Assembly: GCF_964275005.1 (NCBI RefSeq)
Contig: NC_092690.1
Span: 5,310,836 to 5,374,835 of the forward strand
Source: Diadema setosum
Lineage: Eukaryota > Echinodermata > Echinoidea > Diadematoida > Diadematidae
Reading direction: 5' to 3'
DNA length: 64,000 nt
How positions within the stretch are numbered: the stretch's first letter is position 1; each line of letters starts with the position of its first letter. Under the pieces are notes generated by a model. That model was given only the letters and a program-made list of their open reading frames with translations, made no database searches and was not told the DNA's origin. This document shows positions 12,398-22,839 of this stretch, piece by piece. Made by a program: the position numbers and the translations under genes.

Positions 12398-13200
12398 TAC
12401 GTGTTATCTCTATGGGAGAGCAGTTTTTCTGGCAGTGAAAATTGACATGACTATCTTTTTCGAGTACTAGCTCACTTATGCTTCGGTGAATTTTTCCCAG
12501 ATTTTAGTATGTTGTAGCTGAGACTTTGGACCATCGCTAATGTGCCCTCCATTTTTTCATACGACGTCGGCATCACGTCGAAAAACTTGGTTGAAAAATG
12601 GCACGTGACTTCGATGTAACGTCATTTTGCTTAATACACAGGGCCTATGGAGCATGAAATAGGTCATTGCATAGCGCATCCGACTCGTAATCCTAAGGTC
12701 CCTGGTTCGAGGCTCACCCCTGCCAATATTTTTTTTAATTTTTTTAAAACACTTTTTTTTCTTCTTTTTCTTTAGTTAGTCTTAATCTCCTTTAATAACT
12801 TTATCTTTTTCTGATTTTTTTCATGCTTCTCCTTCAAATTTCTATAAAAATAACAATTTTTCATTTATTTTTCTTTCTTTCTACTACTTTCTGTGCAATA
12901 GATGAACAACAACAATGGCTATTAATGCCATATTTTGCACATGATTTGTTCATGTCACGTACATTATTTCATAAGATAACAATTACTTGATCGGACACCA
13001 TCTTGGGTATGTAAATTAGGGTCAAAGGTCATAAATGTTTCATCCTGTATCTTGGTGAATACATGTCCCATCTCTCCCATATTTTGCACACGCAAAGACC
13101 ATGTTATAAGAATCATTTCACAAAATAACCACTTTTTGCTCAGAAGCCATCTTCTCTGTGCAAATTGGGGTCAAAGGTCATATGTACTTCTTTCTTTATC
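12398..13200. repeat. internal tandem unit A of the 11.3-13.9 kb element
   Basis: Starts at GTGTTATCTCTATGGGAG and runs through the GGTCAAAGGTCAT blocks. It is repeated at 13208-13790. The unit is about 240 bases longer than its partner because of the insert at about 12625-12880. Confidence 0.6.
12625..12880 (+). mobile_element. candidate tRNA-like SINE insertion
   Basis: This stretch is missing from the otherwise parallel unit at 13208-13790. It contains GCGCATCCGACTCGTAAT followed by GGTTCGAGGCTC, which resembles a tRNA anticodon arm (CGT) and the B box. A T-rich tail of about 170 bases follows. The anticodon stem is imperfect and the D arm is not clear, so this is a tRNA-derived remnant rather than a tRNA gene. 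The insertion edges are approximate. Confidence 0.4.
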
Positions 13201-13207
13201 TTCGTTA

Positions 13208-13790
13208 TGACGTGTTATCTCTATGGGAGGGAATTTTTTTAAATGTGACAATTGACATGATTGTCTTTATCGAGCACTAGCTCACTTACCCTTAAGTGAT
13301 TTTCTCCCAGATTTTAATATGTTGTAGCTGAGACTTTATGCTATGGAAAGTGAGCCTTCGATTTTTCATACAATGTCGGGATCATGTTAAAAACTTGGTT
13401 GAAATTAAAGCTTATCTTCGATGTATTGAGATATTTCTTTCTTTGTGCAGCTTTATTTGCAATAACTCAAGAAAAACAGCCCCTACCACCTCCATGTTTT
13501 GCACCTGTTTAGTCCATGTCATGTACATTATTTCATAAAATTACAACTACTTGATCGGACACCATCTTGGGTATGTAAAATAGGGTCAAAGGTCATAAAT
13601 GTTTCATCTTGTATCTTGGTGAATACATGTCCTATCTTTCCCATATTTTGCACACGCAAAAACAATATTGTGAGAATCATTTCACAAAATAACCACTTTT
13701 TCCTCAGATGTCATCTTGGGAGTGTAAAGGTGGGTCAAAGGTCATATGTATTTGTTGCTGTATCTTCGTTATCTAGTGTATACAGAATTA
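13208..13790. repeat. internal tandem unit B of the 11.3-13.9 kb element
   Basis: Diverged copy of 12398-13200 lacking the tRNA-like insert. The shared order of words (TATCTCTATGGGAG, ACTAGCTCACTTA, ACTTGATCGGACACCATC) shows a duplication inside the element. Confidence 0.6.
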
Positions 13791-13940
13791 GTACCAAAGA
13801 TGGCAGACATGACTCCCTTTTCTAAATGAGAATCCAAACATGACACGGCCAATGTCTCTAAACACAGATGAAACCTGTATGGTCATGCCTATTGCGATCA
13901 TGATTCGAATCATTGATTAAAAAAAAAAATCGGATCACCT

Positions 13941-14409
13941 TGATATGTCAGTAATGACAAATTACAATTTCTAGTTCTTATAGATTATGTGAATAAGTAC
14001 GTATTCAAATGCGTTTTGAATAAAACGTATCCAGACAAATGTATATCATATTTTTACCTCTTCCTTCATGCAGTTGTATGCTCTTGCATAGAGGGTTTGT
14101 TTGATAGTTAGTGATAGTGCTCACCTCATTGGAAAGGTAATTGGGTAAATATTTGGTTTTAGTATGTCATTCAAACACAACTATAAGTTAACTTCTACAT
14201 TAACATTTCAAAACTCACAAATTCCACACACACATTTCATGATTCACAGGATCCAAATTACACCAATCTTATTTACTTTGCAGAGTGCAACAACAGCATA
14301 AGTTTGATATACTGAGCAAACAGGTTTGCATTAGTTCGCACTATCCAAGGTTTAAAGTAGTTAAGTAACCAAATTGTACCTTGTTATGTGATGCTAAGTA
14401 TATTTACCT
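13941..14409. other. no feature recognised
   Basis: AT-rich spacer between two repeat structures. There are no frames or inverted ends. Confidence 0.4.
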
Positions 14410-14676
14410 TATAGGTATAATGTTGCAAATATGTGGTGCTTATTTCATCCATAACTGCTGCAAAATTGCTTCTTTAAAGGAGCCAATCAGTGTCACTGCC
14501 TGTTCCTCTAGAGACGCAATATTGCCCAGTAATCTCAAGGTGCACTTGAGGTTATACTAGGCAACATTGCGCCTCTAAAGGCGTAGACAGTGACACTGAC
14601 TGGCTCCTTTAAAGAAGCAATTTTGCTGCAGTCATGGATCAAATAAGCACCACATAGGTGCAACATTATACCTATA
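14410..14676. repeat. 267 bp near-perfect palindrome
   Basis: Two arms of about 130 bp, starting TATAGGTATAATGTTGCA on the left and ending with its complement on the right, meet at CTCAAGGTGCACTTGAG (about 14535-14551). The spacer is almost absent. Mismatches are few, so a long hairpin can form from either strand. There is no reading frame. It directly abuts the GGTGCAA array at 14685, which shares the GGTGCA word at its centre. Confidence 0.85.
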
Positions 14677-14684
14677 TATATGAC

Positions 14685-15140
14685 ACAAAATCGCACCCTC
14701 AAGAGGCTACAATCTTGGAACTTAGGGTGCTTCTTTGCACCCTCACGAAAGGTGTAAAGTTGCACCAAAAGTAGAGGCAAGAGAGGGTGCAAAGTTGCTC
14801 CGAAAATTAAAGGGAGAAAGATCGCACCCTCAAGAAAGGTGCAACTCGGCACCAATTGGTGTGGGTGGAAAGATGCACCCTCGAGAAAAGGGTGAAACTT
14901 AGCACCACTTAGTGTGGGTGGAAATATGCACCCAAGGGAAGAACTTCGCACCCTAAATAAAGTGTGCAATGTTGCACCCTCTATGGAGGGGCAAAGGTGC
15001 ACCCACAGGGTGCCAAATTATACCATTGCACCATGCTGCTACTTTTGCACCAATTTCTTGAGGGTGCAAGATAACACCCATAGGGAGCCACCAGTGTGAC
15101 ATCACTTTGCACCCTTAAAAGGTGCAAGAATGAATCATTT
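14685..15140. repeat. GGTGCAA / TTGCACC motif array
   Basis: More than 15 copies of GCACCCT or GGTGCAA in both orientations, spaced 20-45 bp and often preceded by CTCAAGAA. The flanks (TGACACAAAATCGCACCC and GGTGCAAGAATGAATCAT) may be the ends of a small non-autonomous element. A 155-codon minus-strand frame across it is repeat-driven, with Gly/Ala/Thr/Leu/His-rich reiterated peptides, and is not called as a gene. Confidence 0.6.
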
Positions 15141-15690
15141 CTTCCCAGTGTGATAATCAGTCTTTTTTATTATACTTCATATTCTAAAAGAATTCTCACT
15201 TCTTTCATTCGTCTATACAAGATAGAGCAAAACAAAAACAAATCCACATAATGATAAAGTTTGAATAAAGAATGTACGAAAACATGATCAAATCGATCCC
15301 TATAGAAATCGTTTTCCTGTTTTGTGCTATAAAACGCTTCATATTTTATTTCCTTCTTCACTGACAAAGAAAAATGGTCATTATTTTGACAGAGCAATTT
15401 AAAATTATCTTTTAACACTGTTTCAGACTAAAAAATATGCTTAAATGTAATGGAAATTTAGTATTGAGAAATTGACAGTTAATTTCAAATTGCATTTTCA
15501 TCTTATTGTAATAACACAATTATATTCTGAAGGTATTTGAAAGAATAGATAATTATATTTTCATATATATATTACGATTTAAAGCAAATTACGTTCTAGG
15601 ATAGGCCACCTGCAGAACAGATTAAAGATAACACTACAGCAGTTTCTATGTGTTTTTTCTCGTCCACTTTAAGCTAGTGATAAGCAGAAG
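15141..15690. other. no feature recognised
   Basis: AT-rich sequence. An 82-codon minus-strand frame (15170-15418) has no recognisable motif. Confidence 0.35.
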
Positions 15691-16170
15691 AAAATAAATA
15701 ATTCTGTGGAACACAAACCTTCATCCCCTTAATTAACATCAACGTCCATTACCCTTCATATCAGTACTTAAAAACGCATCAGCGATCACTATTTCTACTT
15801 GTAATCAATAAATTAAGACTTTGAGCAGTGTATCATGGCTCATGAGGTGAATTAATTGAATGACTAGATTGATATTTTAATAACAAATACAAAGATCTAG
15901 AGATGAAAAAGATGAAAATAATTCAAGAAAAATAAATAATTGTGTGGAACACATACCCACATCCCCTTAATTAACATCAACGTCCATTACTCGTCGTATC
16001 AACACTTAGAAAACGCTACGGCGATCAATATTTCTACTTTTAATCAATAAATTATTGACTTTGAGCAGTGTATCTTGTCAAATGAGGTGAATTAAGTGAA
16101 TGAGATTAATATTTTTCTGAATGTCCAATATCAAAGACAACCTCAAAACCAGAACTATTCAAGAACCTAA
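15691..16170. repeat. two tandem copies of a 240 bp unit
   Basis: Each unit carries AATAATT(C/G)TGTGGAACACA, then CCCCTTAATTAACATCAACG and GACTTTGAGCAGTGTATC in the same order, offset by 239-240 bp (15699 and 15938). The copies are diverged by roughly 10 percent. They are non-coding and of unknown origin. Confidence 0.75.
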
Positions 16171-16999
16171 CCATTCTCTTTATTACCTGGCAAATATACT
16201 AACACGTTTTATTCAATCTAGCAGTTGGACCCTCTTCGTGCAGAATTATGTATTTATTCATTATACTTGTTAAAGAATGTCTTGTAAAAATATGATTTGA
16301 TAAACAGTAAACCCATAACAATAATTAAGAACCTTACGGTATATCGAAAGGCATAAATGAATTCCAACTTTACTACAATTTCATTTATTTTCTTTTTTAT
16401 GGAAATGAAGTATGATTCAATGTTGTAATAAAGATAAAAAGGTGAAAATTATTCAAGTACTTTTTAAACTGATTGAATATACCAGAGTGAATTGAATGAA
16501 TTAAAAGTTGTGTCCATGTTGCACCGCAAAATCAAGATGCGTGCTTAAATTAACACAAATATGTAACTTACAACCCTACTATAAACTACTGGAAGTAGAA
16601 GGGAACATCTAATTAACTTTCGTTGTTGTTCAATTCTCAATTTGTCACTTTGACTCTACGTCTGCAGACATCTCTACTGTATTTGTATCAACGATGTATA
16701 AGGAAAATTTTCTCATGACATTACAGATTTTGTGCACTGACATTCTTGCTATAAAAACAATAAAATTGTTTAAAAAATAAAAAAAAAATATTACTAAAAT
16801 GATTTTCAACTTCTACTTGAAAATAATAGACAGGGTAATCATAGTGGTCTTGCAATAAACACGTTTCAAATTACCAAACAAAAAATAATATTGATATAAT
16901 ATACATCCATAAATGATATCAGTCGAGGCATTTATTTAAAGATACAATACCTTGCAATATACACAGATATAATGAATATGTATTTGTGCTTGTACTTGC
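16171..16999. other. no feature recognised
   Basis: Strongly AT-rich, without frames, tandem units or inverted ends that I could see. Confidence 0.35.
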
Positions 17000-17340
17000 T
17001 AACGAATCTTGATTGCTTCGTGCGTTTTTTTTAATTATGATGTTTTGTTGTAACAGTATTCTTCGTTGTTTTCCTTGATATTTATTTTCAAACCAATCTA
17101 TAATACTTGCATAGGCCTTATTTTTATCATTATTTTGTGTTTATGATTGCATTGTATACGTTTTTTTTTTCTTTGGGGAAATTTGTTATGCTGTATATTT
17201 TTATATTTCTAACCTTATTTTGTATCGTTTTGTTTGTACTTTGAATGTTTAATTGTTATGACTTCTATGCACGGAACCATTGAAAACAGCTTATGCTCAG
17301 TGACACGCCGTGTTGAAATGAATGAATGAATCAGGAATGA
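17000..17340 (+). pseudogene. CR1/L2-group LINE 3' UTR and tail
   Basis: The plus strand ends with GGAACCATTGAAAACAGCTT, then GTGTTGAAATGAATGAATGA. This is the known style of CR1-group 3' ends (a short stem-forming block followed by TGAA/TAAA microsatellite). Only the tail is present, so it is a heavily 5'-truncated copy. Confidence 0.6.
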
Positions 17341-17810
17341 ATGTCGGTAAATGTAATTGCACATTCGGATTCACGGTATTCCATCAACAGGAGGGAACGA
17401 GGATTGTTTTTGTTTTCCGCCATTGCCACAATTTAGATTATAGATTTATAATTCAGCAGCAATTCACTCAAGCAATATAAGGCAGAGCGTATAGCTGTTG
17501 CTGTTAGCATATTAACAGCCTGTTAGTTTCGTTCTTCTCCTGCTCATGACTGTATTAATTCCACATGTCATAGATTTCATGAAATGTTTACATCACGGAG
17601 CGCGCATTAAGAGAGACGAAAAACTCGTATCTACATTGTTAACTCGTCGAGACATTAGAATCCGATTTATTGCTTGTAGGTCCTACGTGTGTCATATCAT
17701 TTACTTCACTCTTGATAGAAATTTCTCTACAATTTTCCCTACAATTTCTGACATCATTTTGGGTTTTTGATGTATTTTTTCGCATTTATCCACGTGTTAT
17801 GCTCCAAGGA

Positions 17811-17842
17811 ATAATAATAATAATAATAATAATAGTAATAAT
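17811..17842. repeat. (AAT)n microsatellite
   Basis: Trinucleotide ATA/AAT run. Confidence 0.8.
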
Positions 17843-18039
17843 AGCAATAACAACATTATTCTAAAGGGTAAATATTAACATCAATGTTAACAATGATATT
17901 ACTGCTGTAACAACAACAATAATGATGACGATGATAATATCAATTATGCTCTTCTTTACTCAGGGTAGCATTTTCAGTGTTGACTTTGTTCTGCCAGAAT
18001 TCCCTGCCAATACCGTTATCCTGGATAACGTTACCAGGT

Positions 18040-18420
18040 ACTGATATTGAATTGAATTGAATTTATTTGTTCTGCATAAAAAATGTCAAAGAATGACAAT
18101 GATAATCAATGACAAACAAAGCACATAGTGAAGGTGGATATATGGAACACAATAAGCTGAAGGGAAGCAACCATCGACGAACTAAAAATTTCTTTAAACA
18201 AAGGTGAATTATAACCATTAGATGAAAGAATGCCAGCCAACCATGTTGAGAAGTTATGAATGATAATTTTGTATAGAATTCTCAAGAAGTTTACGTTTGA
18301 ATACATTGAAATTGTAACTTTACTAATATCGTCTGATATTGAATTCTATACTTCATGGGCGGGCGTAGATAAAAAAAAAAAAAAAAGATTTTTGAATAAT
18401 CTCAGCGTTTCTGGTTATGT
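18040..18420 (-). pseudogene. CR1/L2-group LINE 3' fragment
   Basis: The minus strand keeps the C-terminal signature of a LINE reverse transcriptase, a degraded 'NSISDDI' stretch with following basic residues. It then ends in repeated TTCAA units (GAATTGAATTGAATT on the plus strand at about 18046-18062). It is inserted inside GPCR-flank copy A. The coding part is interrupted by a poly-A/T run at about 18371-18385. Confidence 0.5.
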
Positions 18421-18772
18421 AGGGATGAATATTGCAATTTAAAGTGAAATAATGCCGAAGAAAATTGGGTAAAAGCTTTTAAAAAATATATGAGGAGAGA
18501 GGGCCACGGTGCCAGGATGATTTATTTCATCATCATTCAGTTCCAGGTACTTTTTTTCGTGCTGTATAAATTCAGCTGTCGATCGTCGGTGGTCAGAAAA
18601 TCTGATGGAATTCACTCTTTCCACATTTGAACTAACATATTGTCTTTCGATTTCCCCTTTCTCCTCAAAGTAGAAATTAATGCAATGACGTTATTGTGCA
18701 GGTAGATATCAGGCAAACAAAATGAATTGCAAAATCACGTCTGGCAAACCGCATGTAAAGCTTTTAAGTTCT

Positions 18773-18842
18773 CTCTCTGTCTCTCTCTCTCTCTCTCTGT
18801 CTCCCTCTGTCTGTCTGTCTTCCTTTCTCTCTCTCTCTCTAT
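18773..18842. repeat. (CT)n / (CTGT)n tract
   Basis: CT-rich microsatellite present at the same relative place in flank copies B (23318) and D (61625). It is therefore an ancestral part of the duplicated block. Confidence 0.8.
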
Positions 18843-20397
18843 TTTCTTAATTTTTCTGTCTGTCAAGAAAAAAATATCAGCTTTACGGTTGCAATAAAAT
18901 ATTCATCAAGCAAAGTGTACATGGTTTTTTTTTTTCATCTCGATGTACACACACAATATTGTTTTAATATCGACTAAGTTGTTCAATCAGACATACCTTT
19001 TGAAGAATGTGTATTCAGTAGGCCCTATATCAGTATAGGTAAAGTTTGTTCTTATACCTATATTCCAGTATTCATTTAACTGTTTTGACCGAGCATATAA
19101 GATATCATCATTAAAAACGAACAAGTTTATACAACATGTTTACGAAATGATACAAAGGCAAATGTTATGCATGGTTATTCATCTTCGTCATGCATTGTGA
19201 TGGCTATACCCTGCAGTCACAAGTTGTTCAGTCAGACATGCGTTTTAAACAATACATGTGTATTCATGATATTGACGCTATATAAAGTTAATTCGTATAC
19301 TTATTTTCGAGTATGTTCATTTAATTGCTCTGACCAAGCTTATGAGATATAAACAAACACGAACCTATACATAGTATACCGTTGATGTATGTTTATTAAA
19401 TTATACAAATATAAACATGTGTAGAAGTAGGATATATGCATGGTTCTTCATCTTTATCATGCAATGTGCTTGCAATGATCTATATAGCTTTTGAAGGTCT
19501 ATGACTTTATCATTAACAAGCGTTCAGTTTGTATGTTAATGAACAAAATGGTTTCTACACAACGGTAATATACAAATAATTTTCATTACCGTTGTTTTTC
19601 TACAGTTATGTTTATACATAAATAAAGTGACGAAGGCTGTAGACCTATAATAAGCCAGTTTTGGGTTCCAGTTTGAGCATGAGCAGAAAAAGGTCATTTG
19701 TACCGAGAGACGGGTTGGTTTTTAATTTCACTGAGATAAGCATTTGTAATGTTATGATTATTCATGAAATCCATATAAATGGTGCCTGCCAGTACATCCA
19801 CCCAGCAAGCCTGGAATTTGGCAATGTTAATAGAAAAAAAAAGTTTGTTAATGTATTCAAAACAGCACAATGGAATGGATGCTTCCCAAAGTGTTGATTG
19901 ACAAACCATTCTGGGCACTTCATATACACAGGTTCATTCTTTGTTAGAATACGAGTTCAATAAATTGCTATGTTGGGCAAGCACTATGTCGCTTTGAATT
20001 GAGTGAAGTGCCTAACCAACTGAGAAAAATTAAAGGTAATTTTTTTTTGTAGTTTGTACCCATGTACACATGAGCTATCTCCGAACTGGCTTATTACATG
20101 TAAATAATTTGTGTATTTTAATAGAAAGCAAATTTCAGAAAGGACATCTTGAGTAAGAGCGATAAAAAGGTGTAATAATGTGAGAAAAGCTATCAATGCC
20201 TTTATCATGATTATTATCATGATCGTAAATAGGCTTTACTGTAAGATCATTATCCAGTAAAGAGCTGGGATGTTTAGTTCCAGTGTGTTTACTGTGTTTA
20301 TGTGTATTTGACTGCATTTTATATATGTTGTCCATACGTTTAACTATCTACACAATGATACACTGAGCAGATAATCAAAATGATTAAAAAACACAAT

Positions 20398-20407
20398 CAA
20401 TTAATCG

Positions 20408-20439
<32 letters not shown>

Positions 20440-20450
20440 GTCAATCAGAA
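20398..20450. repeat. (CAAT)n microsatellite
   Basis: Tandem CAAT/TCAA units just downstream of the GPCR stop. The same tract, much longer, occurs in flank copy D at 63562-63785. Confidence 0.85.
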
Positions 20451-20641
20451 GAGAAACAAAATAAGCAAATTTATAGCAGCACCATGACCCGCTGAACAGA
20501 CAAGCAAAATGACGTGATGCACCCAAGAAGATGATATCCGAAAGATATACAAAATATGTAATTTCAAACCCTTTGTGGCAGAGAGGTCCCCCATCCCATC
20601 TTTTAATGGTGCTGACACATCACAATTTTCTTCAAGCTCAG

Positions 20642-21664
20642 TCAATGTAGATTGTGATTATTCTCCTCTATATCGACATTGACTTTGTTACTGTCGAGCC
20701 ACCTGAACAAGGAGGGGAACATCTTCCTGAACGCCTTCCGGAAGAAGGGATTTTTAACGCTGTAGATGAAGGGGTTCGCTGCTGAACTGATGCTTAGGAA
20801 GAAAAAGCTGATGTCGTTTGTGAGTACAATAGCAAGGCGACTTACATCAAAGAAATATTTGATGGCGAACCAAACGCATGTTGGGAATGAGCTGACGCAG
20901 AAGATGATCACCACGAGTAGGATAGCGCGTATTGCTTTCACCTCTTGCTTGAGCTTTCGCTCCGGAGGAGGGATGCCCATGGGAGGATGAGGAGCGGCCA
21001 TCTGCATGCGGCGCGCCTGGGATTTGGCGATGGCGAGAATCCGGAGGTTGCTACCGATGACGACGAGGCTAGACGTGATGATGAAAGCGCCGATGAGAAG
21101 ATCGTAAATTGCCGTGGACACCATCCTGTTGGGATCTGTGGCGCAATAACCCGTTACGGATTGGTCCTCGCCAGCGCCATATGAACACATGAGACCGTAC
21201 GTTATACAAAACAACCAAACCCCAACGATCACCATGACCACTCGTCTAGAGGTAACCAATGAGACGTACTGCAAGGGTCGAGTTATGGCGATGTATTTGT
21301 CTATATTCACCAGTACGATGACCAAATAAGATACCCCGGAGAAGATGTAGGACCACATTGTGAAATACATTGCAGTTCCCTCCGCGCACGCGGTGTGACT
21401 TTGCAATATTCTGCTGAAGACTTCCACAGGTATGGCAACCAGACCCGTCAGGAGATCCGCTAGGGCCAGACAAGCCAGAAGGAAGTAGCTTGGGCCCCTA
21501 AGCGTCGGTTCCCTCCGTATGGCGGTCATGACGAGAGCGTTGCCGATTACGATGACGATGACGAGAGGTGTGAAAGTGGCAATCAACAGAGACCGATGGA
21601 GAGGAGTTCCTATCAGGGTAGAATGCATTTGCTGTGGTAGGCTTGAGGTGTTAGAAAATTCCAT
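20642..21664 (-). CDS. class A (rhodopsin-like) GPCR, intronless
   Basis: A 340-residue, single-exon seven-transmembrane receptor of the plasma membrane that should signal through heterotrimeric G proteins. The N-terminus has an N-glycosylation site (N5). TM1 (about 26-50) has GNALVM. TM2 (about 61-84) has LACLALADLL, with the conserved Asp. TM3 ends in NIDKYIAITRPL, so the DRY box is DKY. ICL3 is short (about 210-245) and basic. TM6 has CVSSFP, so the usual CWxP Trp is missing. TM7 has NPFIY, followed by a basic helix 8 (RKAFRKMF). The position equivalent to Asp3.32 reads Ser, so an aminergic ligand is unlikely. Sea urchins are known for large expansions of single-exon rhodopsin-like receptors. 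Membership in such a set is an inference supported by the fragment at 55025-55177 and the repeated 3' flank. Ligand unknown. The ATG chosen is the first in frame and gives a normal short extracellular tail. Confidence 0.93.
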   Translation of the reverse strand: MEFSNTSSLPQQMHSTLIGTPLHRSLLIATFTPLVIVIVIGNALVMTAIRREPTLRGPSYFLLACLALADLLTGLVAIPVEVFSRILQSHTACAEGTAMYFTMWSYIFSGVSYLVIVLVNIDKYIAITRPLQYVSLVTSRRVVMVIVGVWLFCITYGLMCSYGAGEDQSVTGYCATDPNRMVSTAIYDLLIGAFIITSSLVVIGSNLRILAIAKSQARRMQMAAPHPPMGIPPPERKLKQEVKAIRAILLVVIIFCVSSFPTCVWFAIKYFFDVSRLAIVLTNDISFFFLSISSAANPFIYSVKNPFFRKAFRKMFPSLFRWLDSNKVNVDIEENNHNLH

Positions 21665-22584
21665 ATTGTGTTCTCAGTAAACTCAAGGACTATCGCAACT
21701 TTGGATTCTGTATAGTGGCAGAGAAAAAGAATAAATGCGCTATTCCAAAGAAAGTTTGTTTTATTTGTTTGTCTGTTTGTTTGTTTGTTCGTTCGTTCGT
21801 CTTACAGAATTGTCGGTTTCTGCTCTTAACAAACTATTGCCTTCTACCAAACAAACATGTTTGTCACAAGTTAGAGTTGTGACGTGTATGGATACCCGAC
21901 ATCATAAGAACAATCGTTTGTGAAGGTGACTGGTGATAGTTCCACTTTTTATCCACATGATCTATAAAAAACATTCTTCCATCAGTCACCATAGCTTGTT
22001 TATACAGACTCTTCCGATTACGAAAATGATTTGGAAAACAACATTTGTCAATCACACCACTTTCCGACTGGAGCAAAAACGAACTGAGGATGCATCCAAA
22101 AGAAATTCTATCACCAAGACCCAAAGAGACGCAATAATCCTGTCTGCTTCTTTATTGTCGACTGGCTACATCAGTTCGTTCGCGTCATGTCAGTCGAATT
22201 CCGAAGCCAGTCGATATAGTCCTATCATAATGGTTCGCAAGAATAGATCATCGTCGAGCGATTAAAGTGACTATCATTGAGCTGGACTGTGATAAATGAT
22301 GACCTTGACATACAGAGGAAACGAAGAGAGGCTGATCAAATTGCTAAAATTTTATGAACCAATCAGAACGTCTCCTGACAGAACACTAAATAATAAATGC
22401 ATTAATTACGTTCCGTGCAGATGTCATGAAGCACAACGCAGAGCCTGCGTGAGTATTATAGTAGAGCTGCTGCTTTTGTATGAGTGAAGTTTGTTTGTTT
22501 TTCTTCTCTTTGTTTGTTTTTCTTCCTATGTTGTTATTCTGAAAGTTCGCTCTTTCGAAATTGACTAAAAGTGAAAAAAAAATG
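21665..22584. other. GPCR upstream region; no gene recognised
   Basis: This presumably holds the receptor's promoter, but I see no clear TATA or CCAAT arrangement. A (TTTG)n/(TTCG)n run lies at 21760-21800. A 110-codon plus-strand frame (21933-22265) has no domain and no splice or repeat support, so it is not called. Confidence 0.4.
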
Positions 22585-22801
22585 CACTCTAAAAAAAATC
22601 CGGGTCACACCCCGTTCCGGGTCAAAAATGACTTGGAATTTCGTCATGAAGACCCGGAATGGGGTCACCCTGACCATTTCATGACTCTGAATGGGGTTAT
22701 ATCTGACCCCATTCAGAGTCATTTCTGACCCAGAACGGGTACCGGGTGTGAACCCAACGGACCCTTTCCGGGTCAGTTCGGACCTGGATGTTTTAAGAGT
22801 G
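22585..22801. mobile_element. small CACTCT-ended element made of CCGGGTCA motifs
   Basis: Left end CACTCTAAAAAAAATCCGGG; right end, inverted, CACTCTTAAAACATCCAGG. The 217 bp between is almost entirely GGGTCA / TGACCC words in both orientations (CCGGGTCA, GACCCGGAATGGGGTCA, CTGACCCCATTC). It is non-coding. The layout is the same as in the TA-flanked CACTG element, but the motif is unrelated. The target duplication is unclear (TG on both sides). Confidence 0.6.
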
Positions 22802-22839
22802 TGAAATTACGCACGCGGGAGAAGCAATACACCAATATC

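Larger units (their letters stand above)
11313..13940. mobile_element. 2.6 kb non-coding element with AGGTGATCCGA inverted ends
   Basis: The left end is AGGTGATCCGAG and the right end is TCGGATCACCT, an 11 bp perfect inverted match. The left end also forms a local hairpin (GGTGATCCGAG / CTCGGATCACC), and this 56 bp terminal unit is present twice in tandem (11313 and 11369). The inside has no long frame. It contains three diverged copies of a block with CCCAGATTT..GTATGTTGTAGCT (about 12270, 12490, 13305) and two copies of a block with GGGTCAAAGGTCATA. The class is unknown. I did not find a clear target duplication. Confidence 0.55.
17440..20560. repeat. GPCR downstream flank, copy A of a dispersed duplicated block
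   Basis: This region lies 3' of the GPCR gene. Its words recur in the same order in copies B (22840-23940), C (54790-56250) and D (60990-63870). Anchors are ATAATTCAGCAGCAATTCAC (17450; D 61044), GAGAGGGCCACGGTG (18496; C 54794), CAGACATGCGTTTTAAAC (19235; B 23492, D 61789) and TTTACGAAATGATACAA (19140; B 23800, C 55978, D 63007). Identity is patchy, so the duplication is old. Within A, the segments at about 18980-19200 and 19220-19450 are themselves a tandem pair. Confidence 0.6.

Noticed and set aside
12655-12720. functional tRNA-Thr(CGT) gene
   Set aside because: The anticodon-like loop and B box are present, but the anticodon stem pairs poorly and no D arm or acceptor stem closes, so it is better read as a SINE head.
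14535-15002. 155-codon minus-strand open frame
   Set aside because: It is produced by the GGTGCAA motif array; peptides are reiterated Gly/Ala/Thr/Leu/His strings with no domain.
20945-21473. frames of 74-79 codons on both strands within the receptor gene
   Set aside because: Shadows of the GPCR coding frame.
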